Source of the DNA: DATARR01 sp036376245
GTDB taxonomy: Bacteria > Acidobacteriota > Thermoanaerobaculia > Multivoradales > UBA5704
DNA length: 64,000 bases
Reading direction: 5' to 3'
Assembly: GCA_036376245.1 (NCBI GenBank)
Contig: DASVAS010000046.1
Location: 62,001 to 126,000, forward strand
The notes below the pieces were generated by a model that worked only from the letters and a program-made list of their open reading frames with translations, did no database searches and was not told the origin of the DNA. A program made the position numbers and the translations under genes. Below are positions 8,192-14,640 of the stretch, in pieces. The stretch's first letter is position 1, and each line of letters opens with the position of its first letter.

Positions 8192-8230
8192 CGGTGAGCC
8201 GACGGAAGAGCTCTGATCAAAACCGGCTGC

Positions 8231-8346
8231 AAACCGGCCTAACGGGCCGGGAGAAATAGCCCAGGGCCGAGGCCGAAGGCCGATGCCCTGGGTAAGAAGC
8301 CCATAGATTTGAGCGGCCTGAAAGGTCGCGAGAATCTCTGCCGGGC
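8231..8346 (+). repeat. Structured intergenic repeat, copy B (inverted partner at 12603-12720)
   Basis: About 116 bp with nested hairpins: CCCAGGGC pairs with GCCCTGGG around GGCCGAAGGCC, and a GGCCTGAAAGG arm. The reverse complement of 12603-12720 matches it almost base for base along its length. A second inverted arm of the GGCCTGAAAGGTCGCGAG segment occurs near 8375-8393. The stretch from 8128 to 8417 holds no gene. Confidence 0.8.
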
Positions 8347-8417
8347 TCAGCTCAACTTCTATTCAGCCGAGGCTCTCGCGGCCCTTCAGGCCGGTCTGCT
8401 CCCGTTTGTTAGGGACT

Positions 8418-8573
8418 CTAAGAAGGAAGCGAAGCGCGGACTCCCTCGACGAAGTCGGCAAGTTTCTGGAAGTGCTTCTGAAGATGCTGTCCCTCCTTCA
8501 CGTCCACTTCCTGGACCGTGCGGGCCAACTTTGCCCACTCACCGACCGTGACCCCGGACCGTGCTCTAGGCAT
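8418..8573 (-). CDS. Small hypothetical protein, 51 aa
   Basis: The frame is open further upstream, but an ATG at 8573 is preceded by GGAGG with a 9-nt spacer, so the product is MPRARSGVTVGEWAKLARTV... ending VRASLPS. It is a charged helical peptide without Cys or a membrane segment. It points away from the TIR gene and has no recognised relatives. It could be a small DNA- or protein-binding factor of the island, or a spurious ORF. Confidence 0.4.
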   Translation of the reverse strand: MPRARSGVTVGEWAKLARTVQEVDVKEGQHLQKHFQKLADFVEGVRASLPS

Positions 8574-8749
8574 CGCGAACAGCCTCCGTGATTTTCGGCG
8601 GAGATGGTACACCATCCCGGCTGCCCGGAGAGACCGCCGGCCTCGCCGCGGGGTGGAACCGGTCAGCGCACGGTGGACCTCCTGCATCCGAAGAGCTTGC
8701 TGGCCGCCATCGCCGTTCCAGGAAGCCTTTATCGTTCCATCCAGGACGT

Positions 8750-8938
8750 GTAAGCCCCCCGAGCCGAGGTTCTCGTCCGGTCTTCTTGAGCGTTGACGAG
8801 CATGCCGGACCGGCGTAGGATAGGTGTAAATTCATAAAGAAGAGCAATATAGATGAATGCCGATTATTCGTTGGGATTGAAGCTGGAGAGGATCTGAAGC
8901 ACGGATTCGTTCGGGGTGTGGAGGTTGAAGTGGCGGTT
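8750..8938 (+). promoter_or_regulatory. Conserved promoter-leader cassette, copy 1 (before TIR gene)
   Basis: TTGACG (8793-8798) and TAGGAT (8816-8821) are 17 bp apart. The spacer contains the palindrome GCCGG-A-CCGGC, a possible operator. Sequence similarity to the copy at 12786-12975 extends about 40 bp upstream and about 115 bp downstream of the promoter. This includes the shared string CGATTATTCGTTGGGATTGA and the end motif GTTGAAGTGGCGGTT. The predicted transcript start near 8828 leaves a leader of about 140 nt before the start at 8969. Confidence 0.7.
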
Positions 8939-8968
8939 CTACGTGCAAGCAAAGAGCCCTGATGAAGA

Positions 8969-9808
8969 ATGAGAGGAAACGGGTTGGAACTCTTCATTAG
9001 CTGGTCAGGTAATCGCAGCAGGGCTTTGGCTCGCCGATTGGCTGAATGGCTTCCAAGCATCGTGCCCTCTGTGAAGCCCTTCTTCTCTGAGCAGATTGCC
9101 GGAGGGCTTCTCTGGTCTCGGGCACTGCTTGATAGCCTAGAAAATGCGAGATTCGGTATTATCTGCGTGACTCGTGAGAACCTCCATTCAGCCTGGCTTA
9201 ACTTCGAGGCGGGTTCACTTTGGAAGCGTTTCAATGATGGTCTCCCGGTGTGCCCGCTTCTTTTCGGAGTCCAGCCTTCGGAACTTGTTGGGCCTCTCTC
9301 ACTTTTCCAGGCGAAGTCCTTCTCCGAGGAAGGTATTAAGGCTATCTGTGAGCAGCTTGCTGACCTCACAGGCTTAGAAGAGCCGAGGCTGAGGATCAAC
9401 TTTGAGGCAGTTTGGCCTCTTCTTCAGGCAAACGTCGAGAGCGATCTAAGTCTCTTGCGCGAGGGGTCCACCCAATTCATCACCATCTCCTCTCCGGTGA
9501 GCAATGTACAAGTGCTACGCCGACCGCTAGTTGAAGGTTGGATAGAGGACCCTTCCGCTGAAGTCTGGGTTGTGATTCACCCTAAAGGCCATGAAAACTA
9601 TTGGGTTCAACCTCCTGTGCAAATGGACTCGGATGGGAAATGGAGAACGCGGGTTTATATAGGCCGCTCTGGGCAGGAGGATGTCGGAGTTCAGTATGAG
9701 ATCCGGGCTTTTGCCAATCCGGAAATCGAGATGTTCGAGGATCGGGTCTTGCACGAATGGCCTGGTGCGGAGTGGTCTTCACCTACGGTGGAGGTTATAA
9801 GGAAGTAG
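8969..9808 (+). CDS. TIR-domain protein with C-terminal beta-sandwich domain
   Basis: 279 residues. The first 130 form a TIR domain: the beta-A strand LELFISWSGNRSRALARRL, a box with FFSEQIAGGLLWSRALLDSL, and SAWLNFEAGSL. The last fits the S-x-W-x-x-x-E pattern that carries the catalytic glutamate of NADase TIRs. Residues about 165-279 form an Ig-like beta domain (VEGWIEDPSAEVWVVIHP, then WVQPPVQMDSDGKW and YIGRSG), a module seen in bacterial effector proteins. By family, the likely role is NAD cleavage or signalling in anti-phage defence. It is driven by the cassette at 8750-8938. Base composition is AT-richer than the flanks, suggesting transfer. The start is uncertain: no clear ribosome site precedes the ATG at 8969, and a TTG follows at 8981. 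Confidence 0.75.
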   Translation: MRGNGLELFISWSGNRSRALARRLAEWLPSIVPSVKPFFSEQIAGGLLWSRALLDSLENARFGIICVTRENLHSAWLNFEAGSLWKRFNDGLPVCPLLFGVQPSELVGPLSLFQAKSFSEEGIKAICEQLADLTGLEEPRLRINFEAVWPLLQANVESDLSLLREGSTQFITISSPVSNVQVLRRPLVEGWIEDPSAEVWVVIHPKGHENYWVQPPVQMDSDGKWRTRVYIGRSGQEDVGVQYEIRAFANPEIEMFEDRVLHEWPGAEWSSPTVEVIRK

Positions 9809-10268
9809 GTTAGAGATCGGCGTAGAACCACTTATGAGGCCCCCGGTCGTCAAGGGGTAGACGGTCCGTAGGGGCTGTTTTTATTCGACAGCCCGAGTCA
9901 AGGAGCACGCTGGGAGCGAGATGATCGCCTCTGTCTTAGTTTCCAAGCGGTGCAGGGACTACCTGCACCAAACACCTATCGAGGCTCAGCCGCCGCGGAG
10001 CGGCGGTGCGGGCCCGGAGACTCACGGCCCTAGAAACGATTCTGTGCCCTCATGCCGTCCCATTCAAAGGGTTGACTCGTGGATCCGGAGATCTCGGTCA
10101 GTTGTCTGCGGGCTCGGGGGAGGGGCAGAGCAGTCACACTCCTTCTTTCGTGATCCTGATGTAAAAGCGGCGCGGTTCCGCCGCTCATCGGCAGCAGTGT
10201 TCGCCGACAGAAATCGCCGAGTCTTTCGGCTTTCCCATCGGCATTGTCCAACATGAGAGGTGTGGTGC
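9809..10268. other. Gene-free interval with a hairpin
   Basis: No convincing coding region lies on either strand. GGGCTGT (9872-9878) pairs with ACAGCCC (9888-9894) around an AT-rich loop and may end the TIR transcript. A small GCCGA/TTCGGC hairpin followed by TTT lies near 10217-10232. No promoter of the TTGACGAG family is present, so the following membrane genes may depend on another promoter. Confidence 0.5.
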
Positions 10269-11255
10269 ATGAAGGATTTCATAACGAAGGCGACATTTGG
10301 TTTTCTGATGGCTCAGCTTTTTCCAGGCTCTGTCGCCGTCTTTGCGATTGCCTTCACTTCTCTAACGCTTGAGTCTCAGCAGCCGAATGACCTGACCGCT
10401 ATCGTAGCCATTCTCCTCGAAAACTGGAAGGACGCGTCCACACTCCTTCAGGTGTTTATCCTAGCGCTTTGTATAGGTGCGGGGATGTTCATTCACGGTG
10501 TTCATTGGGCAACTTTAGGGTATCTTGAAAATAAATGGGGAAGCGTATTTCAGACTTACTGGCACGACAAGCGGCTCTGGCTCCAGGTCCTTCTTGGGCC
10601 GATCAAAATCGTGCGAGAAAGTCTTGATTTGCTATTCACGGCCCGCCACATTCGAAGCGCAAGCGTTCGCGAAAACATCTATGACATTCACAAAGATTTC
10701 ATTCCGCACTTTGAGTTCATCGAGGAGCTATATCTTTATTACGCTCAATTCTTCGTGCATACGGCCTACGCCCTGGTCGGTGTGATAGCTTGTGCGATAA
10801 CATTTGTCATCCATTACGGCGTCACGTTCGGACGATTGGGGTTGATCCTCCTTGCGTACGTAACGTGCGGGACCTTCTTAGTCTTGGGGCGCATCCTTTT
10901 AAGGTCTCTTTTTCATGCAGAGAATCAACTCGCGGAGCGGAGTTCTGCAGACTTTGCCGGTGTGGCTTCGGCCGAGGTTGAGGAGGTGCCCGTGGCAAAG
11001 GAGGCTGAGAAGTATGGCAAGGCGCTCCTTAAGATTTTTGAGGAAAATGCTGGTCGTGGTCGACGTGACATTTTTGTTGCGAATCTTCGGCAAGTTTTCT
11101 TCGACCTGCCCGGGCGCAGAAATTACGATTTTGATGCGGGGATCGCTTGGCTCAAGGAGAAGAAAATCGTTGAAGATTCGTCGAAACGCCATCACTTTCG
11201 ACTTTTGAAAGTGGCTGAATCGGCCGGCGAACCACCGGCTGGAGCGGACGAATAA
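10269..11255 (+). CDS. Membrane protein of unknown function in defence-like island, 328 aa
   Basis: The ATG at 10269 is chosen because AGAGG at 10256-10260 has an 8-nt spacer. A GTG at 10260 in the same frame is too close to it. Four to five hydrophobic segments are visible: FGFLMAQLFPGSVAVFAIAF, FILALCIGAGMFIHGV, the paired segments around LVGVIACAITFVIHYG and LGLILLAYVTCGTFLVLG. Long polar regions lie between and after them. The C-terminal 100 residues are soluble and winged-helix-like (DFDAGIAWLKEKKIVEDS). Codon use is AT-richer than in housekeeping genes. It lies between the TIR gene and another membrane protein, so it may be part of an effector system, but no family was recognised. Confidence 0.65.
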   Translation: MKDFITKATFGFLMAQLFPGSVAVFAIAFTSLTLESQQPNDLTAIVAILLENWKDASTLLQVFILALCIGAGMFIHGVHWATLGYLENKWGSVFQTYWHDKRLWLQVLLGPIKIVRESLDLLFTARHIRSASVRENIYDIHKDFIPHFEFIEELYLYYAQFFVHTAYALVGVIACAITFVIHYGVTFGRLGLILLAYVTCGTFLVLGRILLRSLFHAENQLAERSSADFAGVASAEVEEVPVAKEAEKYGKALLKIFEENAGRGRRDIFVANLRQVFFDLPGRRNYDFDAGIAWLKEKKIVEDSSKRHHFRLLKVAESAGEPPAGADE

Positions 11256-11309
11256 GCTCGCCGCCCAGCCGAGAGATTCGACGGCTCATGTGCTACTTGG
11301 AGAAGTTGT

Positions 11310-11780
11310 ATGGACCTTGACATAGCTTTACGAATTGTAACCCTATTCATACAGGCTTTAATTCCGGTTGCCGTCTTCCTTGCGGGTCGGGCAATTGCGA
11401 AAGCGCAGTATTCAAAGTCGGCGCAGGACACGTGGAACGAGTTCAATAAGCTTGTACTTGCCAGCAAGGAAAACATAGAGGTGGCCCGTAAATACCTACG
11501 CCCACCCAAATTCGCCGAGGAGGATGAGGAACAAATGAGGAAGGCTTACATGGCCTTTGTCCTCCTGAACAATTTCAACGCTTTTTACCAAGGGGCTAAA
11601 CACAAGCTACTTGATAAAACGTATGAGCAGGCCACGATGCACGAGCTTCTAGCACCTCTGCTGAAGGACGATGACATTTATGCCCTGTCGCAGAATCGTG
11701 GCTACCATCCGGCATTCAGAGAATTTTGCCGTACGTTACGCGGGAGGCCATCGGACGCCGTAATGCAGCAGGATACTTAA
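11310..11780 (+). CDS. Single-pass membrane protein of unknown function, 156 aa
   Basis: GGAGAA precedes the ATG at 11310, 54 bp after the preceding membrane gene. One N-terminal transmembrane helix (residues about 5-27, LRIVTLFIQALIPVAVFLAG) is followed by a cytosolic helical domain. That domain includes QDTWNEFNKLVLASKENIEV and NNFNAFYQGAKHKLLDK. The architecture resembles small bacterial membrane proteins with one N-terminal anchor and a helical DUF domain. It is probably co-transcribed with the gene before it. Composition is AT-richer than the flanks. Confidence 0.65.
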   Translation: MDLDIALRIVTLFIQALIPVAVFLAGRAIAKAQYSKSAQDTWNEFNKLVLASKENIEVARKYLRPPKFAEEDEEQMRKAYMAFVLLNNFNAFYQGAKHKLLDKTYEQATMHELLAPLLKDDDIYALSQNRGYHPAFREFCRTLRGRPSDAVMQQDT

Positions 11781-11901
11781 GGCGGCTGGCTGGGCATCAA
11801 TTCCGTGCGCCAACCAACACTGAGCATGCACCCGACCGTCGACACGACAGCTTCATACTTCGCTAATCGGTCGGGGCGGCGGATGATGCCGAGCGTTGGC
11901 C

Positions 11902-11978
11902 GTCAGTGAAAGCGCCGTCGTGAAATCATGAACGATATCCCAACTGCTGGCAGCTACCTCGCCTCTTCGCCCCCGGCG
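11902..11978 (+). repeat. Direct repeat, copy 1 (5' end of Yip1-like pseudogene)
   Basis: About 75 bp nearly identical to 13884-13958, covering the upstream region and first codons of the Yip1-like reading frame (peptide MNDIPTAGSYLA in both). The stretch 11781-11901 before it shows no gene. Confidence 0.8.
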
Positions 11979-12578
11979 GGCACTGAGTCCCCTATTCACG
12001 GTTTGGACACAGCCTCGCCAAACCGCCGACTACGTGAGGACCCGTTCAACTCTGACTGCAGAAGTGGCACTCGCGATCGCGTCCGGGCTGTCCTGGTCCA
12101 TTTATCTCTCACACAGGGGCACCGCACTCGACAAAGTGGAATCGGCGCTCGCCCTCACTATCATCGCAATCGGCGGTGTCTACCTGGGGCTCATGCGGCT
12201 GTTCATCGGCTCCGGTGTGTTGCTCGTGGTCGCGCGCTTGCTCGGCGGCAAGGCAACGCTGAGATCGGGACGTATTGCCTTGGGGCGCTGTTCCTGACAT
12301 CGCCGGTCTCGCGGTCCATTTGGGTCTCTTTGCCTATTTCGGCCTCGACTACTTCCGCAGTACTACGACTGAAGGCGTGCAGCCCGTTGTGCTAAGAAAT
12401 CGGGTCAACGGTCGCTTGGATGTCGATAGTATGGACCGCTGTTGCAGTTACAAACTGTTTGTCACAGTTGCAGCACCTTTCTGGTGCACGATCCTCCGCA
12501 GCCTTCCTTCTCAGCTCGCTAGCTGCATTCTTCGTGGCCGGTCTCGTGCTTTTTGCCGTCATGGCTGTTACATCATGA
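11928..12578 (+). pseudogene. Frameshifted Yip1-like membrane protein gene
   Basis: Three consecutive frames reassemble one membrane protein. Frame one starts MNDIPTAGSYLA. The next, around 11991-12283, reads PLFTVWTQPRQTADYVRTRS, then transmembrane-like ALAIASGLSWSIYL and IIAIGGVYLGLM. A further shift near 12283 gives PWGAVPDIAGLAVHLGLFAY. Another shift near 12400 gives WMSIVWTAVAV and ends AAFFVAGLVLFAVMAVTS, stop at 12576-12578. The opening 'P-x-x-x-V-W-x-x-P-R-x-T', the '(L)GGKATLRxxRIAL' loop and the 'VW(T)AV' helix are typical of bacterial Yip1-domain proteins. At least three frame disruptions make it inactive unless the assembly contains errors. Its first codons are duplicated at 13910. 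Confidence 0.7.
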
Positions 12579-12602
12579 GTTTGCGGGGTGCGCGCGGAAC
12601 CG

Positions 12603-12720
12603 GCCCGGCAGAGATTCTCGCGACCCTTCAGGCCGCTGAAATCTATAGGCTTTCTTACCCAGGGCGTCGGCCTTCGGCCTCGGCCCTGGGCTAGTTCTCC
12701 CGGCCCCGTTGGGCCGGTTT
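12603..12720 (-). repeat. Structured intergenic repeat, copy A (inverted relative to 8231-8346)
   Basis: The reverse complement matches copy B over about 116 bp with few differences. Internal stems are CCCAGGGC/GCCCTGGG around the GGCC-TTC-GGCC loop, and the GGCCGGG arms. The two copies bracket the TIR/membrane-protein segment in opposite orientation. Confidence 0.8.
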
Positions 12721-12785
12721 GTTAGGTGCAATCGCGTAACACCCGAAAGGCTGTGGCATGCGCCAACAACGCCCGAGATCATCGT

Positions 12786-12975
12786 GTAAGCCTCCCGGAG
12801 TCGATGTTCTCGTCCCTTCTTCTTGAGCGTTGACGAGCATGCCGGGCCGGCGTAGGATAAGAGTAAGTTCATACAGAAGGGCAACATAGAGGAAGGTCGA
12901 TTATTCGTTGGGATTGAAGCTGAGGGAGCCTGAAGTACGGATTCGTTCGCGGTGTGGAGGGTTGAGGTAGTGGTT
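12786..12975 (+). promoter_or_regulatory. Conserved promoter-leader cassette, copy 2 (before methyltransferase)
   Basis: TTGACG (12830-12835) and TAGGAT (12853-12858) have a 17-bp spacer containing GCCGG-G-CCGGC. It aligns with copy 1 across about 190 bp. The predicted leader runs from about 12865 to 13007 (about 143 nt), nearly the same length as in copy 1 although the downstream genes are unrelated. Confidence 0.7.
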
Positions 12976-13007
12976 AGGCGGCGCTCGGTTCTATCGGAGA
13001 CGAATCT

Positions 13008-13829
13008 ATGACCCATGAGACCCCGATTCGCTTGACCACCGGCCGCCAACCGCGGCCAACAGATCCTGAATTCCGCGAAATGCAGGGCTACGAGTCCGGG
13101 AGAGCCGAGCAACAAGCGGCTCTCATACCAGGCCCTCACGAAGAGCCGTGGCTCAATGTCCTCGCGTTTCACGAGCCAGGGGCTCAGCCGTCCCTCCAAC
13201 AGGCGCTCGCCACACCGTTCATTGCCCAACGAATGCGAGGCACGGTCGCCGACCTTGGCGCCGGCACATGTTGGGCCACCGCCGAGATCTCCAAACTCGA
13301 CGTCGTCCACGAAGTAGTCGCCGTTGATCTCTCGGAGGGTTTTCTGCGCCGCGTCGGGACGCGCATGATCCATCAGTTGCACGGGAACGTTGCAAAAGTA
13401 AGATTCGTGGCCGGTAGCTACGAAGACGTTCCCGAGCCCGATGGCACGTTCGACGCCGCGCTTCTAATCGCTTCGATACACCACGCCATCGCTCCTCTGA
13501 AAGTCCTTCTCGAGACTCGCCGCCTCCTCAAGACGGGAGGACTCCTACTCATGATTGAGAACCCCTGTTCGACCCTCGGCATCGAAGCACAGCGACGGCG
13601 ATGCCTCGAGCTCACAAGGTCGACCGAAGCTACCGAGATCGCTTACACGCGCGGAGAGCTCGACTACTTGCTCCGGCATGCGGGCTTCGTCGATATTGAA
13701 TGGCGTCCTGCCAACGGGTTTTCGGCCAACCCGCTGAAACGCGCGGTTCGCCGTGCACTTCGATGGCTGGACCTTGAGCACCATCTGTTGTCTGTTAGTT
13801 ACATTGTGACGGCGATCAGCACGACTTAG
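13008..13829 (+). CDS. SAM-dependent methyltransferase, 273 aa
   Basis: A class I Rossmann methyltransferase. Motif I is VADLGAGTCWATAEI, the acidic residue after strand 2 is in VVAVDLSEGFLRRV, motif post-I is FVAGSYEDVPEPDGTFDAAL, and a motif resembling 'LKTGGLLLMIENP' follows. The C-terminal third contains a Cys-containing segment and a helical extension (RRALRWLDLEHHL). The substrate cannot be told from the sequence; the fold is that of small-molecule methyltransferases (Methyltransf_11/25). It is driven by the cassette copy at 12786-12975 and stands alone. Confidence 0.8.
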   Translation: MTHETPIRLTTGRQPRPTDPEFREMQGYESGRAEQQAALIPGPHEEPWLNVLAFHEPGAQPSLQQALATPFIAQRMRGTVADLGAGTCWATAEISKLDVVHEVVAVDLSEGFLRRVGTRMIHQLHGNVAKVRFVAGSYEDVPEPDGTFDAALLIASIHHAIAPLKVLLETRRLLKTGGLLLMIENPCSTLGIEAQRRRCLELTRSTEATEIAYTRGELDYLLRHAGFVDIEWRPANGFSANPLKRAVRRALRWLDLEHHLLSVSYIVTAISTT

Positions 13830-13883
13830 CGCCCCGTTCTCAGGGCGCCCGTCCGCCGATGAAGGGCAGAATCGTTTGCCGCT

Positions 13884-13958
13884 GTCAGTGAAAGCGCCGT
13901 CGTGAAATCATGAACGACATCCCAACCGCTGGCAGCTACCTCGCTCTTCGCCCCGGCG
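13884..13958 (+). repeat. Direct repeat, copy 2
   Basis: Matches 11902-11978 apart from a few substitutions and single-base indels. The two copies flank the methyltransferase and repeat A. Confidence 0.8.
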
Positions 13959-14005
13959 AAACGGGGGAGGTTGCCATCGTGTATCATCGCGGGCCTGGGA
14001 AGTAG
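13910..14005 (+). pseudogene. Truncated duplicate of the Yip1-like gene start
   Basis: Opens with the same peptide (MNDIPTAGSYLA) as the pseudogene at 11928, then diverges (LRPGETGEVAIVYHRGPGK) and stops after 31 codons. It is most simply a leftover 5' end from a tandem duplication. Its first codons are intact, so a short peptide could in principle still be made. Confidence 0.55.
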
Positions 14006-14084
14006 AGGTGCGGAGGCTGGGGGCGTAGGGCGCATCCAGACCACAAAGGGAGCAGAGATCTTCGCTTGAGATGGAGACCGCGGT

Positions 14085-14564
14085 ATGTACACGGATGTTT
14101 CGTTACGCGACGTAATGGACGATGACCTTCCCATCTTCTTCGCTTATCAACTGGAGCCGGAAGCGAATGTCATGGCAGCCTTCACGGCGAGGGACCCGAC
14201 AGACCGCGAAGCCTTCATGGCGCATTGGCGTCGGATACTGGCAGACCCGACCACCATCAATCGAACCATCGTGGCGGATGGGCAGGTCGTGGGCAGCATC
14301 GCCAGCTATGAAGATGCCGGCCACCTCGAAGTCACCTATTGGCTTGGCAAGGCGTATTGGGGCAAAGGTCTGGCGACCCAGGCGCTCAACCTTTTTCTGA
14401 CGCAGGTCAATCAGACCCGTCCGCTCTATGCGCGTGCCGCCAAAGACAATATCGGCTCGCTGCGGGTGTTGGAGAAATGTGGGTTTACAATCATCGGCGA
14501 AGACAAGGGCTTCGCCAACGCGCGTGGCCACGAGGTTGAGGAGCTCCATCTCCGCCTGGAATAA
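14085..14564 (+). CDS. GNAT family N-acetyltransferase (RimJ/RimL-like)
   Basis: 159 residues with the GNAT fold. An N-terminal strand-helix region is followed by VVGSIASYEDAGHLEVTYWL (strands 3-4), the acetyl-CoA loop in YWGKGLATQALNLFL (a Q/R-x-x-G-x-A variant), and the late NIGSLRVLEKCGFTIIGED motif of RimJ/RimL-type acetyltransferases. The substrate is unknown (protein N-terminus, amine or antibiotic). A threefold 16-nt repeat overlaps its 3' end. Confidence 0.85.
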   Translation: MYTDVSLRDVMDDDLPIFFAYQLEPEANVMAAFTARDPTDREAFMAHWRRILADPTTINRTIVADGQVVGSIASYEDAGHLEVTYWLGKAYWGKGLATQALNLFLTQVNQTRPLYARAAKDNIGSLRVLEKCGFTIIGEDKGFANARGHEVEELHLRLE

Positions 14565-14595
14565 TCTCCGCCTACAGTAATCTCCGCCTGGAATA
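14548..14595 (+). repeat. Threefold 16-nt tandem repeat at gene end
   Basis: ATCTCCGCCTGGAATA occurs at 14548, 14564 (CTACAGTA variant) and 14580. The first unit encodes the last residues and the stop of the GNAT gene, so the tandem copies extend past the stop codon. Confidence 0.75.
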
Positions 14596-14640
14596 AGGCG
14601 GTTGATCACGAGCAGGCAGACCCGCAACGCTCAGGATGGA

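Noticed and set aside
8236..8412. Possible integron attC site (GCCTAAC at one end, GTTAGG-type at the other)
   Set aside because: The far end does not fit GTTRRRY, there is no integron integrase or cassette structure, and the segment is better explained as the inverted repeat copy.
9843..9895. tRNA-like look of the stretch around 9843-9895
   Set aside because: It does not give the acceptor, D, anticodon and T arms in order. Only one short hairpin forms.
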